This document shows, piece by piece, positions 1 through 9,388 of a stretch of 64,000 nucleotides of DNA. Numbering within the stretch: the stretch's first letter is position 1; each line of letters opens with the position of its first letter. The DNA is from Tateyamaria sp. Alg231-49 (lineage in GTDB: Bacteria > Pseudomonadota > Alphaproteobacteria > Rhodobacterales > Rhodobacteraceae), in the NCBI RefSeq assembly GCF_900143535.1, contig NZ_FRFA01000003.1, positions 1-64,000 of the forward strand, in the 5' to 3' direction. A program made the translations under genes and the position numbers. The notes under the pieces were generated by a model. The model searched no databases, was not told where the DNA came from, and saw only the letters and a program-made list of their open reading frames with translations.

Positions 1-282
1 CATTTGGGCAGCACCGGTGATCATGTTTTTGACGTAGTCGGCGTGGCCGGGGCAGTCAACGTGGGCGTAGTGACGGGCTTCGGTCTCGTATTCCACGTGC
101 GCGGTCGAGATCGTGATGCCACGGGCCTTCTCTTCGGGCGCGCCGTCGATCTGGTCATAGGCCTGAAAATCGCCAAAATACTTCGTGATCGCCGCCGTCA
201 GCGTCGTCTTGCCGTGGTCAACGTGACCAATCGTGCCAATGTTAACGTGCGGTTTGGTACGTTCAAACTTTGCCTTTGCCAT
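1..282 (-). CDS. tuf: Elongation factor Tu, N-terminal part (gene runs off the window)
   Basis: EF-Tu is the GTPase that delivers aminoacyl-tRNA to the ribosome. Only the first 94 codons are present; the gene continues past base 1. The start begins [14 protein letters not shown]. The P-loop GHVDHGKT is at residues 19-26, the switch I region ARGITI follows, and the switch II motif [12 protein letters not shown] is near residue 81. These are essentially invariant in bacterial EF-Tu, so identity is secure. An AAAGA-type ribosome site lies just upstream of the ATG. Whether this is tufA or tufB cannot be told from the fragment. Confidence 0.97.
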   Translation of the reverse strand, partial: MAKAKFERTKPHVNIGTIGHVDHGKTTLTAAITKYFGDFQAYDQIDGAPEEKARGITISTAHVEYETEARHYAHVDCPGHADYVKNMITGAAQM

Positions 283-342
283 CTTTCAAGACGCCCTTCT
301 TTGATCAGTGTGGGACAGAGTGCCCAATTTGGTATCGCGGGC

Positions 343-371
343 GATGTATTGTGCACGCAACAGAAAATCAA
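343..371 (-). promoter_or_regulatory. Candidate sigma-70-type promoter of tuf
   Basis: Read on the minus strand, TTGATT (366-371) is followed after 17 bases by TACATC (343-348), about 60 bases before the tuf start. Spacing is ideal but the -10 match is partial. The surrounding 203 bases (283-485) show no other gene and no tRNA that I can recognise. Confidence 0.35.
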
Positions 372-485
372 GCGGATGCTGCACCCAATCCGCCAATGAC
401 TTGCGGGGCACAATGCGCAAAGAACTGTTGATCAAGCATGGGGACTTGCGGCGGGCGGTCCAAATGGGCGCGCGCGACGAAGAGA

Positions 486-1070
486 CTAGCTGGGTTCTAC
501 CAAAACCGTCTCGCCAGAAATCGCGACAGGATCAGGCTCGAACCATCCCTGTTCTTGATGCTGACGCACAAGATAGCGTTCGACCGCCTTAGCAGCATTT
601 TGGCTCAGCTCGACCAACTGTTCTTCGGCGCTCATGGTATATCCAGTTCCAACGATCGCACCTGTGCCGAAGGTCTCGAGCACGGTAATCTGCTCGGGCT
701 TGTCATTCAATTTCTTGCCTGCGGCATCGTCATACACTGTCACGTTAATGATCAGAGCGGATTTTGGTGCCAGCACCAGTGGGACACCGGGTGGTGCCAG
801 CGCGTAACCTTCGACAGAAATCCCAAAGTGGTAGCGGCTTGGGCCATTGTAGCGCCCAAAGCGTTCGGCGATTGCCGTGCGCACGGTTTCCGTCAGTTGC
901 GCCTCGGTTGCATCGCGGCTGACAGGGCTCTTTTGTGCCTTGGATGCGATGACGATGTTGTGCACAAGTCGGAAGTCGCCCAATGGCACAGGCGCTTCAT
1001 CCAGATCACCACTGGCGCTACATGCCGCCAGAATCACCATCATCAAAACGCCCAGAACTGCTCGCACCAT
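486..1070 (-). CDS. Small lipoprotein of unknown function
   Basis: A 194-residue protein with a short signal sequence ending in a lipobox, VILAAC, with the cysteine at about residue 16, so it is probably a membrane-anchored lipoprotein. The mature part has no motif I recognise. Start: ATG preceded by GGGAG about 10 bases upstream. It is transcribed in the same direction as tuf but ends 204 bases before it, with a tuf promoter candidate between, so it may be a separate unit. Function unknown. Confidence 0.8.
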   Translation of the reverse strand: MVRAVLGVLMMVILAACSASGDLDEAPVPLGDFRLVHNIVIASKAQKSPVSRDATEAQLTETVRTAIAERFGRYNGPSRYHFGISVEGYALAPPGVPLVLAPKSALIINVTVYDDAAGKKLNDKPEQITVLETFGTGAIVGTGYTMSAEEQLVELSQNAAKAVERYLVRQHQEQGWFEPDPVAISGETVLVEPS

Positions 1071-1413
1071 GCCAGTTTTCTCCCAGTTTCACTGCTCGCA
1101 TGTCGATAGCGCAGGTGCGACGTGGGCGCAATTGCCCAACCCCGTTACCCTCATATATGTGACCTGGCTGCCAAGAAGAACGTGATGCCAGACTCTGCCC
1201 AGCTTGCCCGCCTGCCCGTCAGGGTGCCGCTTGTGAAAGAAGTCTGGGGCATCTGGTAAGCCTGCCGATGGCGCGCTGCAACGTGCTGGGAATCTTCCCC
1301 GCCACAATGCTCAGCCGGTTCAAGGTTCGCCCTGTGCCCGGGCGCGATCCGGGGCCTACAATGATCCTGACATTGCGCCCCGCGGGCGGCCTGTGGCTGA
1401 TGACCGAAGCTGT
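1071..1413. other. Gene-poor stretch between lipoprotein and M48 peptidase genes
   Basis: A 343-base stretch. It must carry the promoter of the lipoprotein gene. On the plus strand it holds two short overlapping-frame ORFs (1185-1259, 24 codons; 1268-1417, 49 codons). I see no hairpin terminator and no RNA gene. Confidence 0.5.
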
Positions 1414-1417
1414 CTAG
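1268..1417 (+). CDS. Possible small ORF of 49 codons
   Basis: ATG at 1268, stop TAG at 1415-1417. The stop shares the palindrome CTAG with the stop of the convergent M48 gene. The product would be basic at the N-terminal side with a hydrophobic C-terminal half (…GPTMILTLRP…LWLMTEAV). There is no clear ribosome binding site. A second short ORF (1185-1259) lies just upstream in another frame, so the pair could also be a frameshifted remnant. Not recognised; could be noncoding. Confidence 0.22.
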   Translation: MARCNVLGIFPATMLSRFKVRPVPGRDPGPTMILTLRPAGGLWLMTEAV

Positions 1418-2553
1418 TTTCCCGCAGGTTTGCAGATGTTTTGCAGCGCAGCCCACTCTTTGTCATCCAAGATGGGCGTGGTGCGTCCTTGGGTCTTGGC
1501 GAACGTACGGGCCGCCTCCGCCCGGTCGGTCGTTTCGGGGTGGCTCGACAAATACTCGGGCAGGTCAGGCAGGGTGCGTTCAAGCCCATCGAGACTGTCA
1601 AAGAAGGTGGCCAGCGCTTCTGCATCCGCACCCGCTGCCTCCATCATATTGAGGGCGAAAACATCCGCCGCTGCCTCTGCCTCGCGGGTGTAGGACGCGT
1701 TGAGCGTATATTCGGCAGCCACAACGACAGCAGAACCGCCAGCAAAGTCACCAAGCACGAGCGCAAGTAGCCCTGCCGAACCTGCTGCGCGCAGTGCATT
1801 GCGTGTGGTATCGCGCGCTTCTACGTGGCCGATTTCGTGGGCAAGCACGGCTGCGATCTCATCTGGGGTTTCAGCGCGATCAAGCAGCCCGCGCATGATT
1901 ACAATCTGCCCACCGGGGGCCGCAAAGGCGTTGACCATCTTGTGATTGAACACACCGATGTTGAGGTCATAGCGCAGATCGCCCGCCTCAGTCAGTCGCG
2001 CCGTCATCTTGTCCAGTGCCGCGCGCCCATCCGGATTGGTGCATGCAAGTCCGCCCACCTCTTTACCGCCCAAGAACCGTTCCATCTGGTTCACGACGGT
2101 TTTGCCGTACGCAACTTCGCGTTCAATCGGGATCAGAGTTGCCAGCGTATTGGCCATAGCCGGGAGAATAACGAAGATCATCAGACCAATGGCAGCTGCC
2201 GCCACACCGACGCGCGTGGCCACTTTGCGCCCCGTCCCTTGCGCCACGTCGCGCCGTTTCAAATCCGGGCAAAGGCGGGTCAGGATGCTGATCATATCCG
2301 CATCTTCCACCGTCAGACGCGCGGTGCGGATCAGCCCACTGTCCAGTGCCGCATCCGCACGCAGTTTCAAAACCACCTGATCGGTGCGCGCGTGATCAGC
2401 CAACGCCCGGATCGCATCCAGCGGCCAGTATTGCGAACCTAAGGGCAATTCGGGATGTGTGAGGCGCAGGGTTTCTGCGGCCGTATCGACGGCCAGATCA
2501 ACATCCAACCGCTGTCCGCTTTCGCCATCAAAGAACCTCCCCACCGCCTGCAT
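1414..2553 (-). CDS. M48-family membrane-associated metallopeptidase
   Basis: A 379-residue protein with a cytoplasmic N-terminal region (1-110), a hydrophobic segment at about 113-140 and a peptidase domain with the zinc motif HEIGH at 239-243. A downstream EAEAAAD matches the third zinc ligand region of M48 enzymes (Oma1/BepA/HtpX-like). It probably degrades or checks membrane or periplasmic proteins. Its ATG overlaps by one base the stop of the upstream YjgN-like membrane gene (TGATG), so the two are translationally coupled and probably act together. Exact substrate unknown. Confidence 0.88.
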   Translation of the reverse strand: MQAVGRFFDGESGQRLDVDLAVDTAAETLRLTHPELPLGSQYWPLDAIRALADHARTDQVVLKLRADAALDSGLIRTARLTVEDADMISILTRLCPDLKRRDVAQGTGRKVATRVGVAAAAIGLMIFVILPAMANTLATLIPIEREVAYGKTVVNQMERFLGGKEVGGLACTNPDGRAALDKMTARLTEAGDLRYDLNIGVFNHKMVNAFAAPGGQIVIMRGLLDRAETPDEIAAVLAHEIGHVEARDTTRNALRAAGSAGLLALVLGDFAGGSAVVVAAEYTLNASYTREAEAAADVFALNMMEAAGADAEALATFFDSLDGLERTLPDLPEYLSSHPETTDRAEAARTFAKTQGRTTPILDDKEWAALQNICKPAGN

Positions 2554-3746
2554 CAGATGGCACCACCGACATCAAGCGCATCCGCGAACCCTTCAGCATC
2601 CGCACCTGCGTCCGCCGCGCGTTGTTGAATGGTGTTGAGGTGGTCGGCGTTGTAGACATGAAGGTGGTTGACCGCATGTTCGATGATCGGCTGTGTGATC
2701 ATCACGAGGCTCAGCCCTCCCGCGATAAGAAAGGCCGCCATGTAAAGCGCCGCGATGAAGACCAGCAGGGGTATGTTCCCGGCCAGCAGCGCTTGGTTCA
2801 TGGTGACAGAAACCCCGCCAATCACGCCAAAGACGACACCCATCAAAACAGAAATGATGATTGACCCAATGATGAATATGCGCAGGACCTGACCGGTTTC
2901 CATGCGCGCGTCAAAGGTCACCTCGCCGTCCAGCACCTTGTGGCGTGTCAGATAATTGAAGGCGTAGACCCGATAGTAGGCAAGGCCGATGAGCAGCCAG
3001 ATGATGCCAACAAAGATCGCAATTCCGCCAATGATCGCTCCGCCTACTCCCGAGGCCGCAGCCATAATCGCCAACAGGAAAAAGCTGACGACGATAATTC
3101 CCAGACCGATAAACACATGCTTCATACCCGCATACAGGTCCTGCCAGCGCCCGGTCTGAACAAACTGACCATCGCCGTACCAACTGCGGTCCGCCATGTA
3201 CTTTTCCAGTTTGAAGGTCGCCAGCGGGTTCAACAGGCCAAGGGTCATTACGTTCAGCACGTAATACCCCAGTGCACGCAACGCATAACCCCAAGCGCCG
3301 TTTTCCATGCCAAATCGGATACCGCGCCAGCGCGAGCGCGCCATCTTGTAGCGCCGTGCTCGGTATTGGGCGAACAGCATTAACGGCAAGACGGCCAGCA
3401 AGGTAATGTAGATCGCTCCGATCTGAGCCAGTTCCTGACCTTGGCTTTGCGGGTCCACAAACAGGTTCAGACCAAAGTAGAACAGCGCCATCTGCACGAC
3501 TCCCAGATAGACCGCCAAAATGACAATCGCGACCAGAAAGCCCAGAAACTTTTCAAGCCCTGTACCCGTGTATTCAAAGCTGTCCCCATCGCCCGAAGCC
3601 GCCGACCAGATGTATTTGCGAATGCGTGTTTTGGCCCAGAAGCGGTAAATACCAACGGTCACGAGCGTCAAAAAGGATGTCAGAATATAGAGGCGAAACA
3701 GGGCTCCACGCGCGCCAAAGTAGCGACCTTGAATTTGTGAACTCAT
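2553..3746 (-). CDS. YjgN/DUF898-family multi-spanning membrane protein
   Basis: A 397-residue polytopic inner-membrane protein. The N-terminus (FGARGALFRLYILTS…FWAKTRIRKYIW) and the second half (LARHKVLDG-like repeats, several hydrophobic helices) match the DUF898/YjgN pattern, with two related halves separated near residue 200. Function of the family is not established. It is first in a two-gene operon with the M48 peptidase (one-base overlap), which suggests the pair forms a membrane quality-control or transport unit; that is inference. ATG start with a weak AAAGAGAT site upstream. Confidence 0.82.
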   Translation of the reverse strand: MSSQIQGRYFGARGALFRLYILTSFLTLVTVGIYRFWAKTRIRKYIWSAASGDGDSFEYTGTGLEKFLGFLVAIVILAVYLGVVQMALFYFGLNLFVDPQSQGQELAQIGAIYITLLAVLPLMLFAQYRARRYKMARSRWRGIRFGMENGAWGYALRALGYYVLNVMTLGLLNPLATFKLEKYMADRSWYGDGQFVQTGRWQDLYAGMKHVFIGLGIIVVSFFLLAIMAAASGVGGAIIGGIAIFVGIIWLLIGLAYYRVYAFNYLTRHKVLDGEVTFDARMETGQVLRIFIIGSIIISVLMGVVFGVIGGVSVTMNQALLAGNIPLLVFIAALYMAAFLIAGGLSLVMITQPIIEHAVNHLHVYNADHLNTIQQRAADAGADAEGFADALDVGGAI

Positions 3747-3813
3747 TAGTTTTGATCTCTTTAGCAGTGACTCTTTTCAGTAATCACGACCATGTGGCCG
3801 TTTCGCGGCGAAA

Positions 3814-6108
3814 TCAGTTAAACTTATTGTCTCGTGGAAATCCTCGTGGGGCCATTCGGCCCGCACCTGCACGTTTTCCATGCCATTCACTCAATTCGGT
3901 TTCCGTGCGCGTTCTGCCTGCAGGATCACTCCAACTCAGGCCCTCTTCACGGTTGAAGGTCGTGGCATCGCTTAGCCCGCCATCTTTGTACTTTTGCAAC
4001 CGAACGCCCTTACCCCGGGCCATTTCAGGCAGTTCATCAAGACCAAAGACCAGAACTTTGCGGTTTTGGCCCACAACGGCAACGCTGTCTCCGCTTATGG
4101 GCGTGCACACGGCAACAGCCACGTCACCGCGCACGTTCAGCACTTGTTTCCCGCTGCGAGTTTGGGCGATCACCTCATCCTCGGGCACGACAAATCCATC
4201 CCCAGCCGTCGAGGCGATCAACAACTTGCGCTCGGGCACATGGATCATGATCGAATGAATTTGCGCTTCATTCGGAAGATCGACCATCAGCCGCAGCGGT
4301 TCACCCATGCCGCGCCCACCCGGCAGGTTTGACGCCGACAACGTGTAGAACCGTCCGTTTGAACCGACGACAACCAAGCGATCCGTGGTTTCAGCATGGA
4401 AAATAAACCGGGGGCCATCACCGTCCTTGAACTTCAATTCACGGGTCAGATCGATGTGCCCCGTCATCGCACGAATCCAACCCATCTGGCTGCAGACAAC
4501 GGTGATGGGTTCGCGATCAATCATCGCCTCAAGGGGCACGTCCTCGACTGTACCCGCCTCGGCAAAGGTGGTGCGGCGTGCACCGCCATCCCAGTCCTTG
4601 CCGAACTGCTTTTTGGTGGCCTTGAGCTGGTCAGAAATGGCGTCCCACTGCAGGCTTTCGCTTTCTAGCAGGTCTTCCAATCCCGCACGCTCTTCCATCA
4701 ATGCGGACTGCTCGCGCAGCAACTCGACCTCTTCCAGCCGGCGCAAAGACCGCAAGCGCATGTTCAGAATGGCCTCGGCCTGCACGTCGCTCAGTTCGCC
4801 GTCACCGGGCACGGGTGGGACGTAGGCGGCCTCGTTCATCGCGCGCGGGTGATCTTTGCCCCAGTCTTCGCGCATCAGTGCGGCCTTGGGATCATCATCA
4901 AAGCGGATGATGTCAATCACACGGTCGAGGTTCAGGAAGGCGACGATCAACCCTTCGAGCACCTCAAGGCGGTGGTCGATCTTTTCCATCCGGTGCTGGC
5001 TGCGCCGGATCAGCACTTCGCGGCGGAAATCAAGGAAGGCGCGCAGCACCTCCTTCATCGAACAGACTTTGGGCGTCACACCGTCGATCAAGACGTTGAG
5101 GTTCAGCGAAAACCGCACCTCAAGGTCTGAATTGCGGTAGAGCATACCCATCAACACCTCTGGATCCACGTTCTTGGAACGCGGTTCGAGGATCAGGCGA
5201 ATGTCATCCGCAGATTCGTCGCGCACATCGCCGAGGATCGGGATTTTCTTTGTCTGGATCAGCTCGGCCAGCTTTTCGATCAGCTTGGACTTTTGGACCT
5301 GATAGGGAATTTCAGTGACGACAATTTGCCACTGTCCACGGCCCAAGTCCTCAACCTCATAGCGGCAACGCAGGCGGAACCCGCCCTTGCCCGTACGATA
5401 GGCCTGCGCGATCTGATCGGCAGGTTCGACAATGATGCCCCCAGTCGGGAAATCCGGGCCGGGCACGTAGTTCAGCAACGTGTCATCGCGCGCGTCCGGC
5501 GTTTTGATCAAATGCAGGCAGGCGTCACACAACTCAGCAATGTTATGAGGAGGAATGTTGGTCGCCATGCCCACGGCAATCCCGCTGGAACCGTTGGCAA
5601 GCAAATTTGGGAACTGCGCGGGCAACACGACAGGTTCCGTCAGCGTGCCGTCGTAATTGTCCCGGAAATCAACAGCATTCTCGGTCAACCCATCCAGCAG
5701 CGCCTCAGCCACAGCCGTCATACGCGCTTCTGTATAGCGCGATGCAGCCGGGTTATCGCCATCGATGTTACCGAAGTTTCCTTGCCCATCAACCAGCGGG
5801 TAACGGACGTTGAAATCCTGTGCCAACCGGGCCATCGCATCATAGATCGCCGCGTCCCCATGGGGGTGATAGTTGCCCATCACATCGCCGGAAATCTTCG
5901 CCGATTTGCGAAACCCGCCGTTCGAGGACAGGCGCAGTTCCCGCATAGCGTACAAAATGCGCCGGTGAACGGGTTTCAGCCCGTCGCGCGCATCGGGCAG
6001 CGCACGGTGCATGATCGTGGACAGCGCATAGGTCAGATATCGCTCGCCCAAGGCACGGCGAAGCGGTTCGGATAGGTCCATATTGGGGGCGTCGGCCTGA
6101 TCTGACAT
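3814..6108 (-). CDS. parC: DNA topoisomerase IV subunit A
   Basis: A 764-residue type IIA topoisomerase A subunit that decatenates daughter chromosomes together with ParE. The winged-helix region starts [31 protein letters not shown]-like (shortened here); the active-site tyrosine is Y125 in [10 protein letters not shown], and [12 protein letters not shown] precedes it. A coiled-coil tower region and a short C-terminal set of beta-pinwheel repeats follow. Length and the compact C-terminal domain fit ParC rather than GyrA, which has a GQRGGKG-type box not seen here. Single gene; 241-base divergent region to the next gene. Confidence 0.95.
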   Translation of the reverse strand: MSDQADAPNMDLSEPLRRALGERYLTYALSTIMHRALPDARDGLKPVHRRILYAMRELRLSSNGGFRKSAKISGDVMGNYHPHGDAAIYDAMARLAQDFNVRYPLVDGQGNFGNIDGDNPAASRYTEARMTAVAEALLDGLTENAVDFRDNYDGTLTEPVVLPAQFPNLLANGSSGIAVGMATNIPPHNIAELCDACLHLIKTPDARDDTLLNYVPGPDFPTGGIIVEPADQIAQAYRTGKGGFRLRCRYEVEDLGRGQWQIVVTEIPYQVQKSKLIEKLAELIQTKKIPILGDVRDESADDIRLILEPRSKNVDPEVLMGMLYRNSDLEVRFSLNLNVLIDGVTPKVCSMKEVLRAFLDFRREVLIRRSQHRMEKIDHRLEVLEGLIVAFLNLDRVIDIIRFDDDPKAALMREDWGKDHPRAMNEAAYVPPVPGDGELSDVQAEAILNMRLRSLRRLEEVELLREQSALMEERAGLEDLLESESLQWDAISDQLKATKKQFGKDWDGGARRTTFAEAGTVEDVPLEAMIDREPITVVCSQMGWIRAMTGHIDLTRELKFKDGDGPRFIFHAETTDRLVVVGSNGRFYTLSASNLPGGRGMGEPLRLMVDLPNEAQIHSIMIHVPERKLLIASTAGDGFVVPEDEVIAQTRSGKQVLNVRGDVAVAVCTPISGDSVAVVGQNRKVLVFGLDELPEMARGKGVRLQKYKDGGLSDATTFNREEGLSWSDPAGRTRTETELSEWHGKRAGAGRMAPRGFPRDNKFN

Positions 6109-6350
6109 ATATGCTGTGTAGCGGGCGGTTGATAATCCGACAAGCTGTCAGCCCGCCCTTTTCGGAAAAATCAAAGACCTTTGCGCGGCGCACACGTTGC
6201 TTTGTCACAACAGCCGTCCTTGGGGGGAAACTCTTTGTCATTTAACCCGTGATAGGAATCGCTGCGCCTGTTACAAACACATCGCGTCATGCGAATTCTG
6301 CTGGCATGAGGCGCTACGATGAATAAGTACAATTTGGGGGGACGCACAGA

Positions 6351-7010
6351 ATGTGGCGTTTCATTTTGATCAGTTTCGCGTTTCTTGGCTTTGTCTTTTA
6401 CGAGATGAGCGGGGGCGGTGAGTTCGATTCAGAAGAACTGCGACGGTCCCGCGTGGAAACCCCACCTGTTGTAGAAACCTCAAATCCCGAGACAAGCCAG
6501 ACCGCGCAAGCGCCCCTTCAGGACCCCGAAGACGTGACCCGCGTGTCGCTGAGCCTGACGTCAGTAAACGATGTGCTGCGTCCAACAAATCTGCGCACGC
6601 AACGAGCCAAAGTGATCGCCAATGCCAACGAGGTCGAACAGACTGACCAAGTCCTGAGCGAAGCTGCACCCGCCGTGATCCTGCCCAGCCTGATCATGGA
6701 CCAATCGGCCGTTACAACCGTCACCTTTGGCCAAGATGCGAATGATCAGCAGATAGTAGCAGTTTCTGCGCCTGCCGCATCCGCTGCCCCTGCCGCACAA
6801 GAGGCAAGCGCATTTGACGTCCGGTCTGTCACCGGAGACAGCGTGAATGTACGCGGTGGACCCGGCACTGACTTTTCGGTGGTCACGCGGATGGTACGCG
6901 GCGACAAAGTCGAAATTCTGCAAGACCCCGGACAAGGGTGGGTACAACTGCGCCTCGTTGGCGGTGGACCCGTGGGCTGGATGGCGGACTTTTTGCTGAG
7001 CGACGGCTAA
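6351..7010 (+). CDS. Membrane-anchored SH3b-domain protein
   Basis: A 219-residue protein with an N-terminal hydrophobic helix (residues 3-18), a long low-complexity Ala/Pro/Thr linker, and a C-terminal bacterial SH3 domain (about 155-216) with the typical VNVRGGPGTDFSVVT and GWMADFLL pattern. Such domains usually bind cell-wall peptides in the periplasm. GGGGGA stands about 8 bases before the ATG. It is divergent from parC across 242 bases that must hold both promoters. Specific role unknown. Confidence 0.8.
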   Translation: MWRFILISFAFLGFVFYEMSGGGEFDSEELRRSRVETPPVVETSNPETSQTAQAPLQDPEDVTRVSLSLTSVNDVLRPTNLRTQRAKVIANANEVEQTDQVLSEAAPAVILPSLIMDQSAVTTVTFGQDANDQQIVAVSAPAASAAPAAQEASAFDVRSVTGDSVNVRGGPGTDFSVVTRMVRGDKVEILQDPGQGWVQLRLVGGGPVGWMADFLLSDG

Positions 7011-7083
7011 GACACCCCCCGCCCCGTTGATTTTTCGTAGATGACCTGACACTGACTGCGCCTCAGCTTTGGCGGAGGCGCGC

Positions 7084-7914
7084 ATGGCGCAAAAATCAAT
7101 TCTCATCACCGGATGCTCGTCAGGCATTGGCTATGCATCAGCCATCGGGCTTCGGGACGCGGGCTGGCGGGTGTTCGCCTCTTGCCGCAAGCCGGAAGAC
7201 TGTGTGCGGTTACAATCTGAGGGGTTTGACAGCCCACTGATCGACTATGCCGACCCAGCCAGCATCAAAGCAGGCCTTGCCGAAGTCCTTGAGGCAACCA
7301 GTGGCACATTGGATGCTCTGTTCAACAACGGCGCTTATGGAATTCCCGGCGCTGTCGAAGATTTGCCGACAGAAGCCCTACGCGCGAATTTCGAGGCCAA
7401 CTTTTTTGGTTGGCACGAGCTCACACGTGCTGTGATTCCGGTGATGCGCGCCCAAGGCTATGGCCGGATCGTGCAAAACTCCTCTGTTCTGGGTCTTGTG
7501 ACCTTGCGCTGGCGAGGGTCATATAACAGCACCAAATTCGCCCTCGAGGCGCTGACAGATACGCTTCGTCTCGAAATGCGGGACACACCAATCCATGTCA
7601 TTCTGATCGAACCAGGTCCGGTCACGAGCAAAATTCGCGCCAACTCCATTCCGCACTTTGAACGCTGGATCAATTGGGAGGCGTCGCCCCGCGCCGAGCA
7701 ATACCGGCGCGGACTGCGCAAACGTTTGTACGAAGACAATGGCCCAGACACGTTCGAACTGCCACCCGAAGCGGTTGTCAAAAAGCTGCGTCACGCCATT
7801 GAATCTCCGCGCCCACGGCCACGTTACTTTGTGACCACCCCTACGTACTTCATGTCGTTTCTACGCCGAATTCTCCCGACAAGGGCTCTAGATTGGGTCC
7901 TCTCTCGGGTTTGA
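7084..7914 (+). CDS. Short-chain dehydrogenase/reductase
   Basis: A 276-residue classical SDR: nucleotide-binding ITGCSSGIGYASA near residue 8, NNGAYG in place of NNAG, and the catalytic YNSTKFA with Ser about 13 residues before it. I chose ATG 7084, which has GGAGG at good distance, over an in-frame TTG at 7069. The C-terminal RPRPRYFVTTPTYFMSFLRRILP-like tail is found in SDRs of this subgroup. Substrate unknown. It stands alone with 73 bases to the SH3 gene. Confidence 0.9.
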   Translation: MAQKSILITGCSSGIGYASAIGLRDAGWRVFASCRKPEDCVRLQSEGFDSPLIDYADPASIKAGLAEVLEATSGTLDALFNNGAYGIPGAVEDLPTEALRANFEANFFGWHELTRAVIPVMRAQGYGRIVQNSSVLGLVTLRWRGSYNSTKFALEALTDTLRLEMRDTPIHVILIEPGPVTSKIRANSIPHFERWINWEASPRAEQYRRGLRKRLYEDNGPDTFELPPEAVVKKLRHAIESPRPRPRYFVTTPTYFMSFLRRILPTRALDWVLSRV

Positions 7915-7991
7915 AGACAGGACGTCTTCGCTTTTTGCAAATGGGCCGCTAAGTGATGCGGTAACTGGAAAACACAAAGAACGGACCGGAC

Positions 7992-8201
7992 ATGTCACAG
8001 GATCCTTTTCTCATTTTGATCGTACTGGCCTGTTTGGCTGTTGTGGTCGTGCTGATGCTGGGCCTTGGTGGTTTTGCCAAAGGGTCCGGATGGGCACAAA
8101 AGAACTCAAACAAGCTGATGCAGTATCGCATCGCAGCACAGTTCGTCGCGGTTCTGCTGATCGTGGCCTATGTGTATTTTCGTCAATCCGGAGGGCAATA
8201 G
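7992..8201 (+). CDS. HIG1-like twin transmembrane protein
   Basis: A 69-residue protein with two hydrophobic helices (about 6-28 and 48-63) joined by a short polar loop with NSNKLMQYRIAAQ, the pattern of the hypoxia-induced HIG1 N-terminal family. Mitochondrial relatives attach to respiratory complexes; the bacterial role is not established. The stop is three bases before the adenosyltransferase start, so the two genes are almost certainly co-transcribed. Confidence 0.8.
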   Translation: MSQDPFLILIVLACLAVVVVLMLGLGGFAKGSGWAQKNSNKLMQYRIAAQFVAVLLIVAYVYFRQSGGQ

Positions 8202-8204
8202 GGC

Positions 8205-8780
8205 ATGGTTGTACTGAACAAAATCTACACAAAAACCGGAGACGCAGGCGAAACGGCGCTTGGAAACGGTGCCCGTGTGGCGAAACACGCCATGCGGGTC
8301 ACAGCCTACGGCACGTCAGACGAGTTGAACTGCTTTGTTGGTGTGGCCCGGCTTGAAGCATCGGGGGATGTGGATACAGCCCTGAGCCGCATCCAGAACG
8401 ATTTGTTCGACCTTGGCGCCGATCTGTGCCGCCCTGACATGGAAAAAGATGCAGAGGCAGAATACCCGCCATTGCGGATGGCCGATTCTCAGGTTGACCG
8501 GCTCGAGTCCGAGATTGATGCCATGAACGACGCCCTTGAACCCTTGCGCAGCTTTATCCTGCCGGGTGGGTCGGCCCTGTCAGCGCATCTGCACGTGTGT
8601 CGTACCGTCGCACGGCGCGCCGAGCGGCTGAGCGTGGAACTGGCCACAATGGAAGCGGTGAACCCGGCGGCCGTCAAATACCTCAACCGCCTCAGCGACT
8701 GGTTCTTTGTGGCCGCGCGCATCGCCAACAACGGCGGCAAGGATGATGTATTGTGGGTTCCGGGGGCGAACCGCACATAG
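8205..8780 (+). CDS. Cob(I)yrinic acid a,c-diamide adenosyltransferase, PduO type
   Basis: A 191-residue PduO-type ATP:cobalamin adenosyltransferase that makes adenosylcobalamin. It shows the N-terminal ATP-binding KIYTKTGDAGET (residues 6-17), the middle GTSDELNC and the C-terminal VCRTVARRAERLSVEL with the conserved arginines. It follows the HIG1-like gene by three bases. The product is the cofactor of ethylmalonyl-CoA and methylmalonyl-CoA mutases, in line with the mcd gene at 23.3 kb. Confidence 0.93.
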   Translation: MVVLNKIYTKTGDAGETALGNGARVAKHAMRVTAYGTSDELNCFVGVARLEASGDVDTALSRIQNDLFDLGADLCRPDMEKDAEAEYPPLRMADSQVDRLESEIDAMNDALEPLRSFILPGGSALSAHLHVCRTVARRAERLSVELATMEAVNPAAVKYLNRLSDWFFVAARIANNGGKDDVLWVPGANRT

Positions 8781-8838
8781 TGCGGGCTAGCCTCTCAGAA
8801 GGGCTAAGCGCCGGGGTGCTACGGGCTACTACTGCCCT

Positions 8839-9204
8839 TCAACCGTTTGCAGGTTCCCACAACTCAATTGGTGTGCCTTCTGGATCCTCCAGATGTGCGA
8901 ACTTACCGACCCCCGGCATCTCTTCCACCAACCGGACATCGATCCCGGCCGCTTCGAGTTGCGCCATCATCGCCGCCAGATCGCGGACTCGGAAATTCAG
9001 CATGAATGCCTTGTTGGCGCTGAAATAGGTGGTGTCGGCAGCAAACGGGGCAAACACTGTCGCCCCACCCTCAGCCATCCAAGGTGTCTGGTCAGCGGCA
9101 GTGGGCACAAGATCAATGCCCAGCGTGTCACGATACCATTGTGCCAACACCTCCGGCTGCTTGGACCGAAAGAAAAAGCCGCCAAAACCTGTCACCTGTT
9201 CCAT
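8839..9204 (-). CDS. VOC-family (glyoxalase/bleomycin-resistance-like) protein
   Basis: A 121-residue single-domain vicinal oxygen chelate protein. It begins MEQVTGFGGFFFRSKQPE and ends FAHLEDPEGTPIELWEP, where the last Glu is the usual metal ligand. I chose the ATG at 9204, with GGAG just upstream, over a longer frame. Substrate unknown; many such proteins are lactoylglutathione-lyase-like. It is convergent with the adenosyltransferase and divergent from etfB. Confidence 0.85.
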   Translation of the reverse strand: MEQVTGFGGFFFRSKQPEVLAQWYRDTLGIDLVPTAADQTPWMAEGGATVFAPFAADTTYFSANKAFMLNFRVRDLAAMMAQLEAAGIDVRLVEEMPGVGKFAHLEDPEGTPIELWEPANG

Positions 9205-9388
9205 GTCTCCACTCCTTTGACACACCATACCATGTTTCCTATTCGCGCGCAGTGATGACAAAACGCGGCGTCTATTTGCTATGACGCGACGATTTTGACC
9301 TGTTTCCGTAACGACGCTTTAGGTAAACGGACCAAGACCAGCTAACTCGCTCTGTGAAAGACGAGTCGTATTTAAGAGAGGAACGCTC

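Noticed and set aside
283-485. Search for a tRNA near tuf
   Set aside because: tRNA genes often adjoin tuf, but no T-loop and acceptor stem pair could be assembled here.
530-560. T-loop-like GGTTCGAGCC on the minus strand
   Set aside because: It lies inside the end of the lipoprotein reading frame and no other tRNA arms surround it.
5293-6075. 260-codon plus-strand ORF
   Set aside because: Antisense to parC; no ribosome site or domain.
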